Assembly: GCF_918797525.1 (NCBI RefSeq)
Contig: NZ_OU963893.1
Span: forward strand, 3,410,001-3,474,000
DNA: 64,000 nt
Origin: an unidentified bacterial endosymbiont
GTDB lineage: Bacteria; Pseudomonadota; Gammaproteobacteria; Enterobacterales; Enterobacteriaceae
Direction: 5' to 3'
The position numbers were made by a program, and so were the translations under genes. This document shows positions 27,865-37,929 of this stretch, one piece after another; positions within the stretch are counted from its first letter, which is position 1, and each line of letters begins with the position of its first letter. The notes under the pieces were generated by a model, which worked only from the letters and a program-made list of their open reading frames with translations, was not told where the DNA came from and did no database searches.

Positions 27865-29403
27865 ATGGCATTTGCCTCATTACTTGAACGCCAGCGCGTC
27901 CGTTTGCTGCTGGCGCTTTTACTCGGAGCCAGCGGTACGCTGGCTTTTTCTCCTTATGACATCTGGCCTGCCGCTCTCCTTTCGCTGATGGGGCTACAGG
28001 GGTTAACCCTGAACCGCCGCCCCGTTCAGGCCGCAACCATCGGCTACTTCTGGGGGCTTGGGCTGTTTGGCTCTGGCATTAACTGGGTTTACGTCAGCAT
28101 CGCCCAGTTTGGTGGCATGCCGGGTCCGGTTAACGTCTCCCTGGTGGTATTGCTCGCCGCCTATCTCTCGCTTTATACCGGCCTTTTTGCAGGCATTCTT
28201 TCGCGCCTGTGGCCAAAAACCAACTGGCTTCGCGTCGCCATTGCGGCACCAGTGGTCTGGCAGATAACCGAGTTCCTGCGCGGTTGGGTTCTGACCGGCT
28301 TCCCGTGGCTGCAGTTCGGCTATAGCCAGATTGACGGGCCGCTGAAAGGCCTGGCGCCAATAATGGGCGTCGAAGCGATTAACTTCCTGATGATGGTGGT
28401 CAGCGGCCTGCTGGTGCTGGCCCTGGTCACGCGTAACTGGCGGCCGCTGATTGTGGCGCTGGTGCTGTTTGCCCTGCCCTTCCCGCTGCGTTACCTCCAG
28501 TGGTATACCCTGGTACCTGAACGCGCGACTCAGGTTTCGATGGTGCAGGGCGATATCCCGCAGTCGATGAAGTGGGATGAGAATGAGCTGCTGAACACGC
28601 TGAAAATCTACGCGGATGCCACCGAAACGGTGATGGGCAAATCGCAGCTGATTATCTGGCCGGAGTCGGCGATCCCGGAGCTGGAAATAAAGCAGCAACC
28701 CTTCCTGAACATGATGGACAACCTTCTGCGCGCGCACGGCAGCACGCTGATTACCGGAATTGTGGATGCGCGTCTGAATCAGCAGAACCGTTATGATACC
28801 TATAACACTATTATCACCCTCGGCAAAGGCAGCGAATACAGCTACAGCTCTGCCAACAGGTACAATAAGAATCACCTGGTTCCTTTTGGCGAGTTTGTCC
28901 CGCTGGAATCGATTCTGCGCCCGCTGGCCCCGTTTTTTGATCTGCCGATGTCGTCCTTCAGCCGCGGTCCTTACGTTCAGCCGCAGCTGCATGCACAGGG
29001 TTTTGCTCTGACGGCGGCCATTTGCTACGAGATAATTCTCGGTGAACAGGTGCGCGATAACTTCCGTCCGGATACTGACTTCCTGCTCACCATTTCTAAC
29101 GACGCGTGGTTTGGCAAATCGATTGGCCCATGGCAGCATTTCCAGATGGCGCGTATGCGTTCTCTTGAGCTGGCCCGCCCACTGCTACGCAGTACCAACA
29201 ACGGCATCACCGCCGTGATAGGTCCGCGGGGTGAAATTCAGGCCATGATCCCTCAATTCACGCGAGACGTGCTGACCACAAAAGTCACTCCAACCACGGG
29301 CATGACGCCATACGCCCGTACCGGTAACTGGCCGCTATGGATCCTGAGCGCCCTGTTTGGCTTTGGCGCGCTGCTGATGAGCCTTCGTCAACGTCGTAGA
29401 TAA
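27865..29403 (+). CDS. lnt: Apolipoprotein N-acyltransferase
   Basis: Adds the third acyl chain to the N-terminal cysteine of lipoproteins at the periplasmic face of the inner membrane. The 512 residues match E. coli. There are about 7-8 N-terminal membrane segments and a periplasmic nitrilase domain with the Glu-Lys-Cys triad in WPESAIPE (Glu267), [11 protein letters not shown] (Lys335) and AICYEIILG (Cys387). It begins 5 bases after corC, closing the ybeZYX-lnt operon. Its substrates LptE and RlpA are encoded downstream in this window. Confidence 0.97.
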   Translation: MAFASLLERQRVRLLLALLLGASGTLAFSPYDIWPAALLSLMGLQGLTLNRRPVQAATIGYFWGLGLFGSGINWVYVSIAQFGGMPGPVNVSLVVLLAAYLSLYTGLFAGILSRLWPKTNWLRVAIAAPVVWQITEFLRGWVLTGFPWLQFGYSQIDGPLKGLAPIMGVEAINFLMMVVSGLLVLALVTRNWRPLIVALVLFALPFPLRYLQWYTLVPERATQVSMVQGDIPQSMKWDENELLNTLKIYADATETVMGKSQLIIWPESAIPELEIKQQPFLNMMDNLLRAHGSTLITGIVDARLNQQNRYDTYNTIITLGKGSEYSYSSANRYNKNHLVPFGEFVPLESILRPLAPFFDLPMSSFSRGPYVQPQLHAQGFALTAAICYEIILGEQVRDNFRPDTDFLLTISNDAWFGKSIGPWQHFQMARMRSLELARPLLRSTNNGITAVIGPRGEIQAMIPQFTRDVLTTKVTPTTGMTPYARTGNWPLWILSALFGFGALLMSLRQRRR

Positions 29404-29415
29404 CCCCCTCACCCT

Positions 29416-29440
29416 GGCCCTCTCTAATATGGAGAGGGCC
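29416..29440 (+). terminator. Hairpin after lnt
   Basis: GGCCCTCTC and GAGAGGGCC arms around TAATATG, followed by ATTTCT. It belongs to the same class of CCCTCTC/GAGAGGG hairpins seen at 34001 and near 22444, a common intergenic element in Enterobacter. The 333-bp gap before gltI otherwise holds the gltI promoter and leader. Confidence 0.6.
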
Positions 29441-29657
29441 ATTTCTGGCACGCCTATTGCTTTATTCACTTACGCAAACGCGGTTTGGCTTAACGTGCAA
29501 CCCTGTCGCACCAGTACCGATCATCGCCAGCACCGAAACGGTGCATTGTAAGGTTATTGCCTCACAATGGTGCGGCGCGCTTCGCAAAAATAAACAATAA
29601 CGCAGCAAAATCTTTACATTAAGCCAAACTAAATGCTAACAAGCTTGCATAACACTG

Positions 29658-29674
29658 CTCGCGCATAGCGCGAG
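29658..29674 (+). repeat. Perfect hairpin in the gltI leader
   Basis: CTCGCGC-ATA-GCGCGAG: 7-bp GC-rich arms with a 3-base loop, 60-80 bp upstream of the gltI start and directly before the GcvB target. Its role is not known; it could keep the target single-stranded. Confidence 0.55.
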
Positions 29675-29678
29675 ATAT

Positions 29679-29692
29679 AACAACATCACAAT
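29679..29692 (+). promoter_or_regulatory. GcvB target in the gltI leader
   Basis: AACAACATCACAAT is a C/A-rich single-stranded element at -58 to -45 from the gltI start. The position agrees with the published C/A-rich gltI element (-57 to -45) in Salmonella that pairs with the G/U-rich R1 region of the sRNA GcvB and enhances translation when unpaired. Confidence 0.75.
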
Positions 29693-29736
29693 GGGTATCA
29701 ATGCGTCACTGGCGCTGAATAAGAAAGGAGTTGGGT

Positions 29737-30642
29737 ATGCAATTACGTAAACTGGCCACAGCAATGCTGGTTATGGGAATGTCCGCAGCCGTCGTACACG
29801 CTGAAGACGCTCCGGCTGCAGGAAGCACTCTCGACAAGATTGCCAAAAACGGCGTGATCGTGGTCGGTCACCGTGAATCATCTGTCCCGTTCTCGTACTA
29901 CGACAACACGCAAAAGGTCGTGGGTTATTCACAGGATTACGCCAACGCTATCGTTGACGCAGTGAAGAAAAAGCTGAACAAACCTGACCTGCAGGTGAAG
30001 CTCATCCCTATCACCTCACAGAACCGTATTCCACTGCTGCAAAACGGCACCTTCGATTTTGAATGTGGTTCCACCACCAACAACCTTGAGCGTCAGAAAC
30101 AGGCGGCATTCTCCGACACCATCTTCGTGGTCGGTACGCGTCTGCTGACCAAAAAAGGCGGCGAGATCAAAGATTTTGCTGACCTGAAAGGGAAAGCGGT
30201 TGTAGTCACCTCCGGTACGACCTCAGAAGTGCTGCTGCACAAACTGAACGACGAGAAGAAAATGGATATGCGCATCATCAGTGCAAAAGATCATGGCGAC
30301 TCTTTCCGTACCCTGGAAAGTGGCCGTGCTGTCGCGTTCATGATGGATGACGCTCTGCTGGCGGGCGAACGTGCAAAAGCCAAAAAACCGGATAACTGGG
30401 AAATCGTCGGCACAGCGCAGTCCAAAGAAGCCTATGGCTGCATGCTGCGTAAAGGCGACGCCGACTTCAAGAAACTGATCGATGACACCATTGCTCAGGT
30501 ACAGACATCGGGTGAAGCGGAAAAATGGTTTGATACGTGGTTCAAGAACCCGATCCCACCAAAAAATCTCAACATGAACTTTGAACTCTCTAACGACATG
30601 AAAGCGCTGTTCAAAGCCCCCAACGATAAAGCTCTTAACTAA
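29737..30642 (+). CDS. gltI: Glutamate/aspartate-binding periplasmic protein
   Basis: Solute-binding component of the GltIJKL ABC importer. The 301-residue precursor has a signal peptide ending AVVHA-ED (cleavage after residue 22), then a type II amino-acid-binding fold. Arg and Ser/Thr ligand residues are visible in GHRESSVPFSYYD and SGTTSEVLL. The ATG at 29737 is 6 bases after AAGGAG; a TTG at 29731 touches that site and is rejected. Leader and 3' region carry GcvB and SroC signals. Confidence 0.96.
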   Translation: MQLRKLATAMLVMGMSAAVVHAEDAPAAGSTLDKIAKNGVIVVGHRESSVPFSYYDNTQKVVGYSQDYANAIVDAVKKKLNKPDLQVKLIPITSQNRIPLLQNGTFDFECGSTTNNLERQKQAAFSDTIFVVGTRLLTKKGGEIKDFADLKGKAVVVTSGTTSEVLLHKLNDEKKMDMRIISAKDHGDSFRTLESGRAVAFMMDDALLAGERAKAKKPDNWEIVGTAQSKEAYGCMLRKGDADFKKLIDDTIAQVQTSGEAEKWFDTWFKNPIPPKNLNMNFELSNDMKALFKAPNDKALN

Positions 30643-30785
30643 TTAGAACGACAGGGGCGGGATCGCCTGCCCTCTCGATTGTCGGGAAGCATGGACAGAC
30701 TATACGTTAAGTGGATCGTTCCCCACTCAGCGCGAAATGAGCTTCTCACCAATCTTCGAGGGTAGCGCTGCTACCCTTTTTTTTT
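30625..30785 (+). ncRNA. sroC: SroC small RNA (gltI-gltJ spacer)
   Basis: The spacer GACAGGGGCGGGATCGCC... through ACTCAGCGCGAAATGAGC and the terminator closely follows the E. coli/Salmonella SroC sequence as remembered. SroC is cut from the gltIJKL mRNA by RNase E and acts as a sponge that promotes GcvB decay, relieving GcvB repression of gltI itself. The 5' end given is approximate (processing site not visible); the 3' end is the T-run after the terminator hairpin. Confidence 0.78.
30760..30785 (+). terminator. Intrinsic terminator at the end of SroC
   Basis: GGGTAGC-GCT-GCTACCC with a following run of nine T. A strong terminator inside the glt operon, expected to give partial readthrough into gltJ and the Hfq-binding U-tail of SroC. 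Confidence 0.88.
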
Positions 30786-30797
30786 CTGGAGTTTATT

Positions 30798-31538
30798 ATG
30801 TCAATTGACTGGAACTGGGGCATCTTTCTGCAACAAGCCCCGTTCGGTAACACCACCTATCTAGGCTGGCTCTGGAACGGCTTTCAGGTCACCGTCGCGT
30901 TATCGATAACCGCGTGGATAATCGCGTTTTTTGTCGGCTCGCTGTTCGGTATTCTGCGCACCGTTCCTAACCGCTTTCTTTCAACCTTCGGCACCCTCTA
31001 TGTGGAACTGTTCCGTAACGTTCCGCTGATTGTGCAGTTCTTTACCTGGTATCTGGTTGTCCCGGAACTGCTGCCGGAAAATATTGGCATGTGGTTTAAG
31101 GCGGAACTGGATCCGAACATTCAATTCTTTGTCTCCTCCATGCTCTGTCTTGGGTTGTTCACCGCCGCGCGCGTTTGCGAACAGGTACGTGCCGCCATTC
31201 AGTCGCTGCCGCGCGGGCAAAAAAATGCCGCGCTGGCGATGGGGCTGACGCTGCCGCAAGCCTATCGCTACGTGCTGCTGCCCAACGCCTATCGCGTTAT
31301 CGTGCCGCCAATGACCTCAGAGATGATGAACCTGGTGAAAAACTCGGCCATCGCCTCTACGATCGGTCTGGTGGATATGGCCGCACAGGCGGGCAAGCTA
31401 CTGGATTACTCCGCCCATGCGTGGGAATCCTTCACCGCGATCACCCTCGCCTATGTTCTGATTAACACCATCATCATGCTGCTGATGAACCTGGTTGAAC
31501 GCAAAACTCGCCTGCCGGGCAATATGGGGGGCAAATAA
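30798..31538 (+). CDS. gltJ: Glutamate/aspartate ABC transporter permease GltJ
   Basis: A 246-residue inner membrane protein of the HisMQ family with about 5 transmembrane segments. The EAA loop region [24 protein letters not shown] (written here as a described block at about 120-145) contacts the ATPase. It follows the SroC terminator with a GGAG ribosome site and overlaps gltK by one base (TAATG). Confidence 0.96.
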   Translation: MSIDWNWGIFLQQAPFGNTTYLGWLWNGFQVTVALSITAWIIAFFVGSLFGILRTVPNRFLSTFGTLYVELFRNVPLIVQFFTWYLVVPELLPENIGMWFKAELDPNIQFFVSSMLCLGLFTAARVCEQVRAAIQSLPRGQKNAALAMGLTLPQAYRYVLLPNAYRVIVPPMTSEMMNLVKNSAIASTIGLVDMAAQAGKLLDYSAHAWESFTAITLAYVLINTIIMLLMNLVERKTRLPGNMGGK

Positions 31539-32212
31539 TGTACGAATTTGACTGGAGTTCTATCGTTCCCTCCATGCCGTACCTGTTAAACGGCCTGGTG
31601 ATCACCCTCAAAATCACCGCGATTGCCATCGTTATCGGTATTGTCTGGGGCACGCTGTTGGCGGTGATGCGGCTGTCGAGTTTTAAACCCTTCGCCTGGT
31701 TTGCCACCGCCTACGTTAACGTCTTCCGTTCCATTCCACTGGTTATGGTACTGCTGTGGTTTTACCTGATTGTTCCCGGCTTCCTGCAAAATGTACTGGG
31801 GCTGTCCCCGAAAGCCGATATTCGACTTATCTCCGCCATGGTCGCTTTCTCGATGTTTGAGGCGGCGTACTACTCAGAGATTATTCGAGCGGGTATTCAA
31901 AGTATCTCCCGCGGGCAGTCCAGCGCTGCGCTGGCATTAGGGATGACGCACTGGCAATCAATGCAGCTCATTATTCTGCCGCAGGCGTTTCGCGCCATGG
32001 TTCCACTCCTGCTGACTCAGGGCATCGTACTGTTCCAGGATACCTCGCTGGTGTATGTGTTGAGCCTGGCAGACTTCTTCCGTACCGCGTCCACTATTGG
32101 TGAACGTGATGGTACGCAGGTCGAGATGGTGCTCTTCGCGGGTGGCGTCTATTTTGTGATTAGCTTAAGCGCATCGCTGTTGGTCAGTTGGCTGAAGAAA
32201 AGGACTGTATAA
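31538..32212 (+). CDS. gltK: Glutamate/aspartate ABC transporter permease GltK
   Basis: A 224-residue second permease subunit, also HisMQ-type. The ATPase-contacting loop is [16 protein letters not shown]. The start codon overlaps the gltJ stop (TAATG), and its stop overlaps gltL in the same way, so all three are translationally coupled. Heterodimer with GltJ is inferred from the family. Confidence 0.96.
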   Translation: MYEFDWSSIVPSMPYLLNGLVITLKITAIAIVIGIVWGTLLAVMRLSSFKPFAWFATAYVNVFRSIPLVMVLLWFYLIVPGFLQNVLGLSPKADIRLISAMVAFSMFEAAYYSEIIRAGIQSISRGQSSAALALGMTHWQSMQLIILPQAFRAMVPLLLTQGIVLFQDTSLVYVLSLADFFRTASTIGERDGTQVEMVLFAGGVYFVISLSASLLVSWLKKRTV

Positions 32213-32937
32213 TGATTTCCCTGAAAAATGTTTCAAAATGGTATGGGCACTTTCAGGTGCTGACCGACTGCTCCACCGATGTGAAAAAAGGCGATGTGGT
32301 GGTGGTCTGCGGGCCATCCGGTTCCGGTAAATCCACGCTGATTAAAACCGTCAATGGTCTGGAGCCAGTTCAGCAAGGTGAAATTGTCGTTAACGGCACC
32401 AGGGTGAACGACAGAAAAACCAATCTTGCCCAGCTCCGCTCCCACGTTGGGATGGTGTTCCAGCATTTTGAGCTGTTCCCGCACCTGTCGATCATTGAGA
32501 ACCTGACGCTTGCGCAGGTGAAAGTGCTGAAGCGCGATAAAAAAGCGGCGCGCGAAAAAGGGCTGAAGTTACTGGAACGTGTCGGGCTCTCTGCGCATGC
32601 GGATAAATTCCCGGCGCAGCTCTCCGGTGGTCAGCAACAGCGTGTAGCAATCGCGCGTGCGCTGTGTATGGATCCGGTAGCCATGCTGTTCGATGAACCC
32701 ACCTCGGCACTCGATCCTGAGATGATCAACGAAGTGCTGGACGTAATGGTGGAGCTGGCGCACGAAGGGATGACCATGATGGTGGTGACGCACGAAATGG
32801 GCTTCGCCCGTAAAGTGGCCAACCGCGTGATCTTCATGGACGAAGGGAAAATTGTTGAAGATTCTCCTAAAGAAGCGTTCTTTGCGAATCCGAAATCCGA
32901 ACGCGCTAAGGATTTCCTCGCTAAAATCCTGCATTAA
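32212..32937 (+). CDS. gltL: Glutamate/aspartate ABC transporter ATPase GltL
   Basis: A 241-residue polar amino acid ABC ATPase. Walker [10 protein letters not shown] (about 34-42), Q-loop FQHFELFPH, signature LSGGQQQR, Walker [13 protein letters not shown] and switch His in VVTHEMGF are all present. The start [12 protein letters not shown] is chosen at the TAATG overlap with gltK; an earlier in-frame ATG lies inside gltK. Confidence 0.97.
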   Translation: MISLKNVSKWYGHFQVLTDCSTDVKKGDVVVVCGPSGSGKSTLIKTVNGLEPVQQGEIVVNGTRVNDRKTNLAQLRSHVGMVFQHFELFPHLSIIENLTLAQVKVLKRDKKAAREKGLKLLERVGLSAHADKFPAQLSGGQQQRVAIARALCMDPVAMLFDEPTSALDPEMINEVLDVMVELAHEGMTMMVVTHEMGFARKVANRVIFMDEGKIVEDSPKEAFFANPKSERAKDFLAKILH

Positions 32938-32944
32938 TCTTTTC

Positions 32945-32970
32945 AGTGCGCAATCTGAGGATTGCGCACT
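32945..32970 (+). terminator. Perfect hairpin after gltL
   Basis: AGTGCGCAATC-TGAG-GATTGCGCACT: 11-bp perfect arms with a 4-base loop, 7 bases after the gltL stop. No adjacent T-run, so it may protect the 3' end or act with Rho rather than terminate alone. Confidence 0.65.
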
Positions 32971-33057
32971 GCTTCACGCTTTAGCTCTCTTTTTCTATTC
33001 GGCGTCACATCGCAGCGTTAACCTTGTCACAAAATAATGCTAAGAATGGAGAACGCT

Positions 33058-33999
33058 ATGGCACACCCTATAATTCTCGACTGCGATCCGGGTCATGATG
33101 ACGCGATCGCGCTCGTTCTTGCCCTCGCCTCGCCGGAACTTGACGTCAAAGCCGTCACCTCGTCCGCCGGGAATCAGACGCCGGAGAAAACACTGCGCAA
33201 CGTACTGCGCATGCTGACGCTGCTTAAGCGCCAGCATATTCCGGTCGCAGGCGGCGCCATTAAGCCGCTGATGCGCGAACTGATCATTGCGGATAACGTT
33301 CACGGTGAAAGCGGGCTGGATGGCCCGGCGCTGCCGGAGCCAGATTTCGCACCGCAAAACTGCACTGCCGTCGAGCTAATGGCGAAGGTAGTGCGTGAAA
33401 GCAGTGAGCCCGTCACGCTGGTGGCTACCGGCCCGCAGACCAACGTTGCGCTGCTGCTGAACAGCCATCCTGAACTGCACAGCAACATCGCCCGTATCGT
33501 CATCATGGGCGGAGCAATGGGGCTGGGTAACTGGACCCCTGCGGCCGAATTCAACATCTTTGTTGACCCGGAAGCTGCGGAGATCGTCTTCCAGTCAGGA
33601 ATACCGATTGTGATGGCCGGGCTGGATGTCACCCACCGCGCGCAAATTATGGCGGAGGATATTGCGCGTTTTCGTGCGATTGGCAATCCGGTGGCGACAA
33701 CGGTGGCAGAACTGCTCGACTTCTTTATGGAGTATCACAAAACTGAAAAATGGGGCTTCCAGGGCGCGCCGCTGCATGACCCCTGCACTATTGCCTGGCT
33801 GCTGAAACCGGAGATGTTTACCACCGTGCACCGCTGGGTGGGTGTTGAAACCCAGGGGAAATATACCCAGGGTATGACGGTCGTGGATTATTATTCTCTG
33901 ACGGGTAATAGGCCGAACACCACGCTGATGGTGGATATCGACCGCCAGGCGTTTGTGGATTTGCTGGCGGAGAGACTGGCTAATTATCGTGCACCCTGA
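33058..33999 (+). CDS. rihA: Pyrimidine-specific ribonucleoside hydrolase RihA
   Basis: Hydrolyses cytidine and uridine to base and ribose. The 313 residues (E. coli 311) start [18 protein letters not shown], with the calcium-binding Asp cluster DCDPGHDD at 8-15. Further conserved blocks are [11 protein letters not shown] and the [16 protein letters not shown] substrate loop. The earlier ATG at 33037 adds 7 residues; the ATG at 33058 has the better GGAGA spacing. Convergent with ybeL. Confidence 0.95.
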   Translation: MAHPIILDCDPGHDDAIALVLALASPELDVKAVTSSAGNQTPEKTLRNVLRMLTLLKRQHIPVAGGAIKPLMRELIIADNVHGESGLDGPALPEPDFAPQNCTAVELMAKVVRESSEPVTLVATGPQTNVALLLNSHPELHSNIARIVIMGGAMGLGNWTPAAEFNIFVDPEAAEIVFQSGIPIVMAGLDVTHRAQIMAEDIARFRAIGNPVATTVAELLDFFMEYHKTEKWGFQGAPLHDPCTIAWLLKPEMFTTVHRWVGVETQGKYTQGMTVVDYYSLTGNRPNTTLMVDIDRQAFVDLLAERLANYRAP

Positions 34000-34000
34000 T

Positions 34001-34023
34001 GCCCTCTCCCACGGGAAGAGGGC
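34001..34023. repeat. CCCTCTC hairpin between rihA and ybeL
   Basis: GCCCTCTCCC-ACG-GGAAGAGGGC, an imperfect palindrome overlapping the rihA 3' end by a few bases after the stop. Similar CCCTC/GAGGG elements occur after lnt (29416) and before ubiF (about 22444-22465). An intergenic repeat family. Confidence 0.5.
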
Positions 34024-34034
34024 GCAGACACTTT

Positions 34035-34062
34035 AAACGGCAACGCGGTTGCCGTTTTGCTT
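34035..34062 (+). terminator. Terminator of rihA
   Basis: AAACGGCAAC-GCG-GTTGCCGTTT is a perfect 10-bp stem followed by TGCTTTTATT. It lies between convergent rihA and ybeL and may serve both. Confidence 0.8.
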
Positions 34063-34065
34063 TTA

Positions 34066-34548
34066 TTATGGCTCAAACGGGCGGCGCTGGAACTGGTCGT
34101 GTCCGCATTTCGGACACAGCGGCAGTACCTCCGGGGTATAAACCGCAATATGGTGATGGCACTTCTCACAAACCAGATTGCCCAGCCCAACGACTTCGCC
34201 GCTATGATATACGCCGTGATGGTTTAAATCCTGGAATACCTCGCGCCACTCGAGCTGCGTTTTATCGGTGATATCCGCCAGTTCCTGCCACAGGCTCTCT
34301 TTGATCACCCGCATAAACACGCTGTCGGCGATCTCGTCCTGGCTCTCTTCATAGCTACGCGCAAACTCTTCCAGATCGCGGCGCACCGCGCGCGTCACCT
34401 CTTCCACCTCGGTTCGCGTTAACTCACCCGTTTGCGTCACCCGCGTACGAGCCTGTTCAACCAGGGCGTCGATATCGCGCTCGCCGTTACGCAGCCGTTC
34501 CGTCAGTGTTGTGACCAGCTCGCGGTAAAATTGAGCAACCTTGTTCAT
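34066..34548 (-). CDS. ybeL: YbeL, DUF1451 zinc-ribbon protein
   Basis: A 160-residue cytoplasmic protein of unknown function, the same length as E. coli YbeL. The N-terminal two thirds are helical and charged (RLRNGERDIDALVEQ..., RAVRRDLEEFARSYEES). The C-terminus is a zinc ribbon with CEKCHHH and CPKCGHD. The second of two adjacent ATGs (34548) is chosen, giving the E. coli start MNKVAQFYREL with proper spacing from AGGAGG. In K-12 the hscC-ybeRTU-djlBC cluster lies between rihA and ybeL; it is absent here. Confidence 0.93.
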   Translation of the reverse strand: MNKVAQFYRELVTTLTERLRNGERDIDALVEQARTRVTQTGELTRTEVEEVTRAVRRDLEEFARSYEESQDEIADSVFMRVIKESLWQELADITDKTQLEWREVFQDLNHHGVYHSGEVVGLGNLVCEKCHHHIAVYTPEVLPLCPKCGHDQFQRRPFEP

Positions 34549-34762
34549 CATTTTGCCTCCTGGGTAAGTAACTCTCTCTAATAATAGACCTTATTTCAAC
34601 GCCGCTTTGCCAGGTGAAGCACAGAGCCGATAAATTCCTGCCGGGCGCATTTGCGTGAAAGGCTGTTTTGACGCGGGCGTTTGGGCTATGCTATGCGGAT
34701 CTGAGATACCACATCCATTGGCTACAATTGTAGCTGTATTGAAAACAGGACCACTGGCTGCC

Positions 34763-37345
34763 ATGCAAGAGCAATACCGCCCGGAAGAGATAGAATCAAA
34801 AGTCCAGCAATACTGGGACGAGAAGCGCACCTTTGAAGTAACCGAAGACGAGAGCAAAGAGAAGTATTACTGCCTGTCGATGCTTCCCTATCCTTCTGGT
34901 CGACTACACATGGGCCACGTGCGTAACTACACCATCGGTGACGTCATTGCCCGCTACCAGCGGATGCTTGGCAAAAACGTGCTGCAGCCAATAGGCTGGG
35001 ATGCGTTCGGCCTGCCTGCTGAAGGCGCGGCGGTGAAAAACAATACGGCACCGGCTCCGTGGACGTACGACAACATCGCGTACATGAAAAACCAGCTGAA
35101 AATGCTGGGCTTTGGCTATGACTGGAGCCGAGAGCTGGCAACCTGCACCCCGGAGTACTACCGTTGGGAGCAGAAATTCTTTACCGAGCTGTACAAAAAA
35201 GGGCTGGTCTATAAAAAGACGTCCGCTGTTAACTGGTGTCCGAACGACCAGACCGTTCTCGCGAATGAACAGGTCATCGATGGCTGCTGCTGGCGTTGTG
35301 ACACTAAAGTCGAGCGCAAAGAGATCCCACAGTGGTTTATCAAAATCACCGCCTACGCCGACGAACTGCTGAACGATCTGGATAATCTGGATCACTGGCC
35401 CGATACCGTTAAGACCATGCAGCGTAACTGGATCGGTCGTTCTGAAGGCGTTGAAATCACCTTCAAGATTGATCACTACGACCAGCCCCTCACCGTCTAC
35501 ACGACCCGCCCGGACACCTTCATGGGCGCGACCTACCTGGCCGTTGCCGCAGGGCATCCGCTGGCGCAGAAAGCTGCCGAGAACAATCCTGAGCTTGCCG
35601 CCTTCATCGACGAATGCCGTAATACTAAAGTGGCCGAAGCCGACATGGCAACGATGGAGAAAAAAGGCGTTGCAACTGGCTTCTATGCGACGCATCCATT
35701 GACTGGCGAAGCGATTCCCGTCTGGGCAGCAAACTTCGTGCTGATGGAGTACGGCACAGGCGCTGTGATGGCCGTTCCAGGCCACGATCAGCGCGACTAC
35801 GAATTTGCCTCTAAATATGGCCTGGACATCAAGCCTGTGATCCTGGCGACTGATGGCACTGAACCAGACCTGTCAGAACACGCTCTGACCGAAAGAGGCA
35901 CTCTGTTCAACTCGGGTGAGTTCAGCGGCCTGAGTTTTGAAGACGGTTTCAACGCCATTGCAGACAAGCTGGCCTCACTGGGGGTCGGTGAACGTAAAGT
36001 AAACTACCGGTTGCGCGACTGGGGCGTTTCCCGTCAGCGCTACTGGGGTGCGCCAATCCCGATGGTGACTCTTGAAGATGGCACGGTGTTGCCAACGCCT
36101 GAAGATCAGCTGCCGGTGATCCTGCCGGAAGATGTGATCATGGACGGCATTACCAGCCCGATCAAAGCCGATCCTGAGTGGGCAAAAACCACCGTGAACG
36201 GCCAGCCTGCGCTGCGTGAAACCGATACCTTCGACACCTTTATGGAGTCCTCCTGGTATTACGCGCGTTATACCTGCCCGCAGTATCAGGAAGGTATGCT
36301 GGATTCCGATGCGGCAAACTACTGGCTGCCGGTTGACATTTATATCGGTGGTATCGAACACGCCATCATGCACCTGCTCTACTTCCGCTTCTTCCACAAA
36401 CTGATGCGCGATGCTGGCCTGGTGAACTCTGATGAGCCAGCAAAACAGCTGCTGTGTCAGGGCATGGTCCTGGCGGATGCCTTCTATTACGTGGGCGCAA
36501 ACGGCGAGCGTAACTGGGTTTCTCCGATTGAGGCGATTGTCGAGCGCGACGAGAAGGGCCGCATCGTCAAGGCAAAAGACGCCGACGGTCATGAACTGGT
36601 TTACACCGGCATGAGCAAGATGTCCAAGTCTAAAAACAACGGCATCGACCCGCAGGTCATGGTTGAGCGTTACGGCGCAGATACCGTGCGTCTGTTCATG
36701 ATGTTTGCCTCCCCGGCAGACATGACACTGGAGTGGCAGGAATCCGGCGTTGAAGGCGCTAACCGCTTCCTGAAACGCGTGTGGAAACTGGTTTACGAAC
36801 ACACCTCTCAGGGTGAGGCGTCGACACTGGACGTCACCGCGCTGACGGAAGAGCAGCAGGCGCTGCGTCGTGATGTTCATAAAACTATTGCCAAAGTAAC
36901 CGATGATATTGGTCGTCGTCAGACCTTCAATACCGCAATTGCGGCTATTATGGAACTGATGAACAAGCTGGCGAAAGCACCGCAGGAAGGCGAGCAGGAT
37001 CGTGCTTTACTGCATGAAGCGCTGCTGGCCGTTGTTCGCATGCTGAATCCGTTCACGCCGCACGCCAGCTTCACCCTGTGGCAGGAGCTGAAAGGCGAAG
37101 GCGATATCGACAACGCGCCTTGGCCAGTAGCTGATGAAGCCGCGATGGTAGAAAACACCACGCTGGTGGTGGTGCAGGTTAACGGCAAAGTGCGCGGTAA
37201 AATTACCGTGGCTGTCGATGCAACCCAGGAACAGGTTCGTGAGCGCGCAGGTCAGGAACCTCTGGTTGCGAAATATCTTGAGGGCGTTGCCGTACGTAAA
37301 GTGATCTACGTACCGGGTAAACTCCTCAATCTGGTCGTTGGCTAA
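34763..37345 (+). CDS. leuS: Leucyl-tRNA synthetase
   Basis: Class I synthetase of 860 residues, matching E. coli. HIGH motif is RLHMGHVRN (about 45), the CP1 editing domain (about 220-420) contains [16 protein letters not shown], and KMSKS is [11 protein letters not shown] near residue 620. The start [14 protein letters not shown] is the family start; an earlier in-frame ATG at 34655 would add 36 unrelated residues through the promoter region. First gene of leuS-lptE-holA-nadD. Confidence 0.98.
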   Translation: MQEQYRPEEIESKVQQYWDEKRTFEVTEDESKEKYYCLSMLPYPSGRLHMGHVRNYTIGDVIARYQRMLGKNVLQPIGWDAFGLPAEGAAVKNNTAPAPWTYDNIAYMKNQLKMLGFGYDWSRELATCTPEYYRWEQKFFTELYKKGLVYKKTSAVNWCPNDQTVLANEQVIDGCCWRCDTKVERKEIPQWFIKITAYADELLNDLDNLDHWPDTVKTMQRNWIGRSEGVEITFKIDHYDQPLTVYTTRPDTFMGATYLAVAAGHPLAQKAAENNPELAAFIDECRNTKVAEADMATMEKKGVATGFYATHPLTGEAIPVWAANFVLMEYGTGAVMAVPGHDQRDYEFASKYGLDIKPVILATDGTEPDLSEHALTERGTLFNSGEFSGLSFEDGFNAIADKLASLGVGERKVNYRLRDWGVSRQRYWGAPIPMVTLEDGTVLPTPEDQLPVILPEDVIMDGITSPIKADPEWAKTTVNGQPALRETDTFDTFMESSWYYARYTCPQYQEGMLDSDAANYWLPVDIYIGGIEHAIMHLLYFRFFHKLMRDAGLVNSDEPAKQLLCQGMVLADAFYYVGANGERNWVSPIEAIVERDEKGRIVKAKDADGHELVYTGMSKMSKSKNNGIDPQVMVERYGADTVRLFMMFASPADMTLEWQESGVEGANRFLKRVWKLVYEHTSQGEASTLDVTALTEEQQALRRDVHKTIAKVTDDIGRRQTFNTAIAAIMELMNKLAKAPQEGEQDRALLHEALLAVVRMLNPFTPHASFTLWQELKGEGDIDNAPWPVADEAAMVENTTLVVVQVNGKVRGKITVAVDATQEQVRERAGQEPLVAKYLEGVAVRKVIYVPGKLLNLVVG

Positions 37346-37359
37346 GCGCGGGAGGAAAC

Positions 37360-37929
37360 GTGCGACAACTGGCAACAATACTCTTATCTCTGGCGGTGCT
37401 TGTCACCGCTGGTTGTGGCTGGCACCTGCGCAATACCACGGCAGTGCCTGCGGAAATGAAAACGATGATCTTCGACTCATCGGACCCGAATGGCCCACTC
37501 AGCCGGGCAATTCGTAACCAGCTGCGCCTGAATGGCGTTGAGATTATCGAGAAAGGCACGCTGCGCCAGGATATCCCATCTCTTCGCGTACTGGGTATGA
37601 GCCTGGCGAAAGATACGGCGTCCATCTTCCAGGACGGCCGTACCGCTGAATATCAGATGGTATTGACGGTCAACGCAGCCGTGCTGATCCCTGGTAAAGA
37701 CATCTATCCAATCAGCACCAAGGTCTATCGTTCGTTCTTTGATAACCCGCAAACGGCTCTGGCAAAAGATGCAGAGGAGCAGATTATCATTAACGAAATG
37801 TACGATAAGGCGGCAGAACAGCTGATCCGAAAACTGCCAAGCGTCGCAGCGTCGACCCGAGCAGGCTCTGATATCATCGAAACACCGGATGCCAACGCGG
37901 CGCCTGTTACGATGTCGATGGGTAATTGA
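37360..37929 (+). CDS. lptE: LptE, LPS-assembly lipoprotein
   Basis: Outer-membrane lipoprotein that plugs the LptD barrel and helps deliver lipopolysaccharide to the cell surface. The 189-residue precursor has lipobox LVTAGC with the lipidated Cys19. The start is GTG at 37360, 6 bases after GGAGG. C-terminal sequence diverges from E. coli (shorter Ser/Thr tail), as is usual for this protein. It lies 14 bp after leuS and overlaps holA (TGATG). Confidence 0.95.
   Translation: MRQLATILLSLAVLVTAGCGWHLRNTTAVPAEMKTMIFDSSDPNGPLSRAIRNQLRLNGVEIIEKGTLRQDIPSLRVLGMSLAKDTASIFQDGRTAEYQMVLTVNAAVLIPGKDIYPISTKVYRSFFDNPQTALAKDAEEQIIINEMYDKAAEQLIRKLPSVAASTRAGSDIIETPDANAAPVTMSMGN

Noticed and set aside
28003..29139. 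378-codon open frame on the minus strand opposite lnt
   Set aside because: It is antisense to an essential, fully conserved gene, has a basic low-information composition and no family resemblance.
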